DNA of 64,000 bases. It comes from Polytrichum commune. Lineage: Eukaryota > Streptophyta > Polytrichopsida > Polytrichales > Polytrichaceae. The notes below the pieces were generated by a model. That model saw only the letters and a list, made by a program, of their open reading frames with translations. It did no database searches and was not told the origin of the DNA. Positions 60,130-64,000 of the stretch are shown here, one piece after another (position 1 is the first letter of the stretch; the number at the start of each line of letters is the position of its first letter). Location: assembly GCA_950295325.1 (NCBI GenBank), contig OX485804.1, positions 18,292,001 through 18,356,000 of the forward strand, given 5' to 3'. Made by a program: the position numbers and the translations under genes.

Positions 60130-60450
60130 GAATTTGAATTGAAGAGATCTCAATTGAGTGATTTGAATGTCCTTTGAACTCTCTTGAGGTGTAGAAAATC
60201 TTCTTTGAATGATTTATAAATGTAAAACATTTAAGGTAAAGAAAATCTTATTTGAGTGATTTGAGGTCTTTCAAATTCTTTTGAGGTGTAAAAAATTATA
60301 TTTGAATGTTTTGAGAGTGTAAGACATTTGAGATGAAGAAGATCTTATTAAGTGATGTGTATGTCTTTCGAAGTCTCTTGAGGTGTAGAAGATCTAACTT
60401 GAGATATTTGAAAGTGTAAGACATTTAAGATGAGATATATATTGTTTGAA
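60130..60450 (+). repeat. 97-bp tandem repeat, about three units
   Basis: CTCTTGAGGTGTAGAAAATC-type phrases recur at about 60181, 60278 and 60375, each followed by a TGTAAGACATTTAAGATGA-type phrase. The array ends just before the copia gag start, so it may belong to that element's LTR or leader. Confidence 0.8.
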
Positions 60451-60477
60451 TGTTTTGAGCGTATATCCGAGCATACA

Positions 60478-60990
60478 ATGGCATTATTTGAAAACGAGGC
60501 CGCTAGAATCATTGACAAATTCAATAGATTGAAGTTAAATATTTGAAAGTTCAAAATTGAAATATTGTTGGCATCTATGGATCTTTGGGATACTGTGGAT
60601 AAATCCGAAGAACCTCCACCTTCCAATGCGGATCCCAAAGTGTTGAAGAAGTACTAAAGACGCATCAAGGAGGCCATGTCTATCATTAGCCTCAATTTGG
60701 CGGACAATCAACTTGCGTACATCAAGAGTTGCAAAGGACCCGCGGAGGTGTGAAAAACCCTTTGCAACATTCATAAGACGAAGAGTTTGTCTAACATTTT
60801 CTTCATTTGCCGCAAATTTTTCACATGTAAGATACAAGAGGGCGATGACTTGTTGCACCACATCAACAAGGTTAAGGCGGTCACGGATTAACTCACTTAT
60901 TTGAAGGTATCCGTGAAAGACGAAGACATTGTCATGACCTTGCTCGAGAGCTTGCCGACGTCGTTTGAATACTTGATCACCACCAGGGTT
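60478..60990 (+). pseudogene. Ty1/copia gag remnant (UBN2-type)
   Basis: A single continuous frame from ATG at 60478 shows copia gag landmarks: a RRIKEAMSII-type helix, a LADNQLAYI segment, and DEDIVMTLLESLPTSFEYLI near the end, the typical LL-x-SLP motif. Four in-frame stops interrupt it: TGA 60544-60546, TAA 60655-60657, TGA 60751-60753 and TAA 60889-60891. Homology fades after about 60990, just before a strong hairpin, so zinc knuckle, protease, integrase and reverse transcriptase are all missing. Gag would form the particle shell of the retrotransposon; this copy cannot make it. Confidence 0.85.
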
Positions 60991-61018
60991 GTCTATTGTG
61001 TCGTGACGGAGGGTAATC

Positions 61019-61054
61019 CCGGCATAATGTCGTGCCGTCACGACATTATGCCGG
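61019..61054. repeat. Perfect 16-bp inverted repeat with 4-base loop
   Basis: CCGGCATAATGTCGTG (61019-61034) and its exact complement (61039-61054) flank CCGT. It lies at the point where gag similarity ends. Confidence 0.95.
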
Positions 61055-61195
61055 ATGCTGTCTTTATCCTGACGGACTTGAATTTTACCGATTTTTTTGT
61101 GTAATTACATTAACCCAATTCGGACACGTAGGATTTACAATGTCCACGTGTGATGACATGTCAGCAAAGTAAAGGTAAAGTGGGGAAAAATTTAC

Positions 61196-61748
61196 TAGAG
61201 CCCGTCCGCCCCCGTTCCCAACCCCCGTTCGCCCACGTTCCCCCCCCGTCTGCTCCCGCTCCCCGCCCCGTCCCCAACCCGTCCGCTCCCCCCCCTTTCC
61301 CGTCCGCTCCCCACCCTCCCCCGTCCGCCCCCCCTGTCCGATCCCCACCCTCCCCCGTCCGCCCCCCCGTCCGCTCCCCACCATCTCCCGTCCGCCCCCC
61401 CCGTCCGTCCGCTCCCCCCCGTCCGTCCGCTCCCCCCCCGTCCGTCTGCTCCCCCGTCTGCTCCCCCCCTCCCCCGTCCGCTCCCCACCATCTCCCGTCC
61501 GCCCCCTCCGTCCGCTCCCCCCCGTCCGTCCGCTCCCTTGTCCGCTCCCCCCCCCGTCCGTCCGCTCCCTTGTCCGCTCCCCCCCCGTCCGTCCGCTCCC
61601 TTGTCCGCTCCCCCCCCGTCCGTCCGCTCCCCCCCCGTCCGTCCGCTCCCCCCCCGTCCGTCTGCTCCCCCGTCTGCTCCCCCCCTCCCCCGTCCGCCCC
61701 CCCGTCCGCTCCCCCCCCTCCGTCCGCTCCCCGTCCGCTCCCCCGTCC
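61196..61748 (+). repeat. C-rich minisatellite built on CCGTCCGCTCCCC
   Basis: About 550 bp consist almost wholly of C with spaced GTCCG/GTCTG/GCTCC words. I counted about 35 GTCCG by hand. Larger units are duplicated: a block with GTCCGCTCCCTTGTCCGCTC occurs three times between 61525 and 61615, and a CCGTCTGCTCCCCCGTCTGC block occurs near 61438 and 61656. Open frames on both strands through it are a by-product. The minus strand has many runs of 4 or more G and could form G-quadruplexes. Confidence 0.95.
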
Positions 61749-61759
61749 GATTCGAATAC

Positions 61760-61766
61760 TATAAAT
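61760..61766 (+). promoter_or_regulatory. TATA box of the hAT transposase
   Basis: TATAAAT immediately follows the C-rich array and lies 231 bp before the transposase ATG. It is the only good TATA there. Confidence 0.6.
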
Positions 61767-61996
61767 TGAGGGTTCAAGGTGCCATTTTTGCCTCCACTGA
61801 CATAGTGTGTCTCAAGTCTTTTGATTCTCCTTTGAGGAGTGAGGATTGAATGCGTGAGACCCGAATGCAGAGGATACTTTGTCCAATCTAGTGACTGTGA
61901 ATTAGGGTTGCCCTTGTGGCACTCTTGAACAGGACCTAGTATGCGATCAAAGTTACTTGCTCTAACTTGTTTGTATTTGCAAGTTTTGTTGAAGTC

Positions 61997-64000
61997 ATGC
62001 CACGCCGAAATGATGCATGGGATCATTGGTACGAGGATAAGGGGATGGTTCCCGGTAAATCACAAAGGCAGGTTAAATGTAGGTTTTGCCCGTTCGTCAT
62101 ATCTTACCGAGGAAATAGACCTCCTGTAGGGGGTGCTTGTGATGTTTCCACATGTAGGATGGTTCCCCCGCATATTAGGGTCTTGTTTGAACATTGCGGA
62201 GGCATTGTGCCCTTACATGTAGGCATTGTAAATGAGGACTCTCCGGTGCCAGATATTGTACCTCTGGAGCCTATTATAGCGGACTCTGTAATTAGTGAAA
62301 CAGAGCCTTTGCTTATGTCCCAATCCACTCAACATTATGATGTTGTGATATATGGCACACCTCCTCGTGAACTACGTCAACTCAACATAACGGAGGGGTT
62401 CAATGTGTCAACAAAACAACTCCTTGATAAAGCATGGGCAACGGCTTTTTATGAAGCTAACATTCCTTTCAACATTGTGAGACATCCTGCATTTGTTCAT
62501 GCTGTGCGTGAAACTGCCCGTTATCGAATGCCAGCCTACACACCACCATCGTACAATGCCATCCGTACGAAGTTGTTAACTGATAAAAATGTTGACCTAG
62601 ATAGGCAAGTGAAGGAGAAGCTGGGGAATTCCGTTGACAAATATGGCGTTACACTATGTTGCGATGGATGGGACAACGTGCAAAACCGACCTCTCCTAAA
62701 CGTTCTTCAATGTGGCACAAAGGGAGACGTTTTCTTGGATACCATTGACACCACGGGAAATCACAAGGATCATGTCTACGTTGCTGCTCAAATTCAACCA
62801 TTTGTGGAAAAGGTTGGTCGACATAATGTGGTCCAAGTTTGCACCGACAATGCCCCAGTTATGGCCTCCGCTGCTCGCGACTTGATTTGAGCAAATCCCG
62901 ATCTATATTTTCAAGGATGTGCTGCACATTGCCTAGATCTCCTCTTAGAAGATTGGGGGAAGGAGGAATGGGTGAAAAAGTTGGTAAAAAAAGCGCGCCA
63001 TATTTGTGTATTTGTTAAAAACCATCATGCTTCTCAAGCTATATTCCAGAGGTTGTCACCAAATCTCTCATTCCACCTACCTATAGAGACCCGTTTTGCA
63101 ACGAACTTCATCATGATAGAACGTCTTCTCCAAGTACGCAATGCTTTGGAAAGAATGGTGGTTGATGAGGATTGGCCTACTCTAATGCGTGATATGAGGA
63201 GGAGATCTCGCACCTCTTACATGAAGGGCTCTGCTGTGCGAAGCTTTATACGTTTTGATGGATTCTGGAACACGTGCGAAATTTTTTTGTATATGGTGAT
63301 CCCGGTTGTTAAAGCTCTTTGTGTATTTGATGGCAAGGCGCCTGCAATGAGAATGGTTTGGAGGGTCATGCATGATTTACAAACCCATATTCGTGGATTC
63401 AGTAAACCTCCATTTCGCTTAAGCCCTGAGCTTGCTGCAAATGCTATGCTAACGTTTCAAAATAGATGGAGGTTGATGTTGAATGATCTACATTGGACTG
63501 GAGCGATGTTAAATCCGCTTCTACGTGGTTGGGCCCCACTCCATGAGGATGACAATTCGAGGACAATCCTAAATCGAGTTCTTCGCAGGCTTGCTCAAGA
63601 TGAGGACACTTATGTCCAAATCCTCCACCAGTACCAAGATTTCCTTGAAAATCGAGGGCCTTTTGCTGATTCTACTGACCCGAGCGTGCATGCCGCACCT
63701 CTCCATGAATGGTGGGATGCAATGGGAGGTGGAGCTAAAGCCCTCCAAACAATAGCAAGACGTATCCTTGCACAAGTATGTTCCGCATCCGCATGTGAAC
63801 GCAATTGGAGCATGTACTCATATGTTCACAACAAGAGTCGCAATCGCTTGAAGCATAGTCGTGCTGAGGACCTCGTCTACATATATACCAATAGTAGGCT
63901 CATTCGACATCGGAGGGGCCCAAGATCTGCGCAATGGTACGAATTGAATGAGGTCCATTCTGACGATGACCTTGAGGAAGAAGATGACAACGAAGATGAC
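61997..64000 (+). pseudogene. hAT transposase (BED finger, DUF659, hAT dimerisation), one in-frame TGA
   Basis: Start MPRRNDAWDHWYE at 61997 is typical of plant BED-type hAT transposases. Order: BED-like zinc finger with C28-x2-C31; a linker; the DUF659/RNase H-like core with the first catalytic Asp in CDGWDN (residue 223) and the second in VCTDNA (284); an insertion domain; then the C-terminal dimerisation block with the catalytic Glu in ACERNWS (601) and RLKHSRAEDLVYI; and an acidic tail at the window edge. A single TGA at 62888-62890 (codon 298) interrupts it. The frame is otherwise open to 64000, 668 codons in all, close to full size. The protein would cut and paste its element in the nucleus. 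As it stands only the first 297 residues would be made, so the copy is disabled unless read through or spliced. Confidence 0.93.

Larger units (their letters stand above)
61196..64000 (+). mobile_element. hAT transposon, 5' part, runs off the window
   Basis: The proposed 5' tip TAGAGCCCGTCCGC at 61196 has a hAT-style TAGAG start, and the AT-rich flank stops abruptly there. Next come the C-rich GTCCGC array, a TATA box, a leader of about 230 bp and the transposase. The right terminus is beyond 64000. If the boundary is right, the 8-bp target duplication should be AAATTTAC (61188-61195). Confidence 0.6.

Noticed and set aside
61019-61054. Helitron 3' terminal hairpin
   Set aside because: No CTRR motif follows within the usual dozen bases and no TC start is identifiable upstream.
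61085-62026. 313-codon minus-strand and 204-codon plus-strand open frames through the C-rich array
   Set aside because: They are created by stop-poor periodic sequence (Gly/Arg/Thr or Pro/Ser repeats) and overlap the hAT promoter region; no protein family features.

Overview
This is a stretch of nuclear DNA from a land plant. It is AT-rich, gene-poor and crowded with small transposable elements. Plant signs are a multi-exon lunapark gene with the plant architecture, a single-exon calmodulin-like gene, telo-box motifs (AAACCCTAA) near likely promoters, a Ty1/copia gag remnant, a BED/DUF659-type hAT transposase, a CACTA element and tRNA-derived SINEs. The lineage cannot be fixed from the sequence; a seed-free vascular plant such as a fern is a weak guess from gene style and repeat load. 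Long C or G homopolymers (9-17 bases) are unusually common.

Layout. 1-600 is a GC-richer promoter-like patch. 602-1052 is a foldback MITE. 1.05-6 kb holds SINEs, a second foldback copy and coding debris. 6.15-6.85 kb carries two spliceable exons of an unrecognised lysine-rich coiled-coil protein, bracketed by an 18-bp inverted repeat. 7-10.1 kb is nested repeats. 11.6-13.1 kb is the calmodulin-like gene (minus strand) with a TATA box about 720 bp upstream of its ATG. 13.1-48.4 kb is almost entirely repeats: several hAT-like MITE families (GGGCCACTTCACACACG, GGGCCGGTT and related ends), a CACTA mini-element with a clean CCA target duplication, 41-bp and 19-bp tandem arrays, and a repeated protein-coding remnant of unknown family whose best copy (32.2-32.9 kb, minus) still has 216 open codons. 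48.4-52.2 kb is the lunapark gene (five coding exons, 440 aa). 52.9-60.4 kb is again MITEs and diverged tandem arrays. 60.5-61 kb is a dead copia gag. 61.2-64 kb is a hAT transposon running off the window, with one in-frame TGA and an extraordinary C-rich GTCCGC array between its proposed 5' terminus and its TATA box.

The two host genes are unrelated in function: lunapark shapes ER three-way junctions and the calmodulin-like protein is a calcium sensor. Everything else is mobile DNA or its debris. The best candidates for something new are the hAT with its GC-rich subterminal array, the unknown coding repeat family around 32 kb, and the inverted-repeat-flanked coiled-coil gene at 6 kb.
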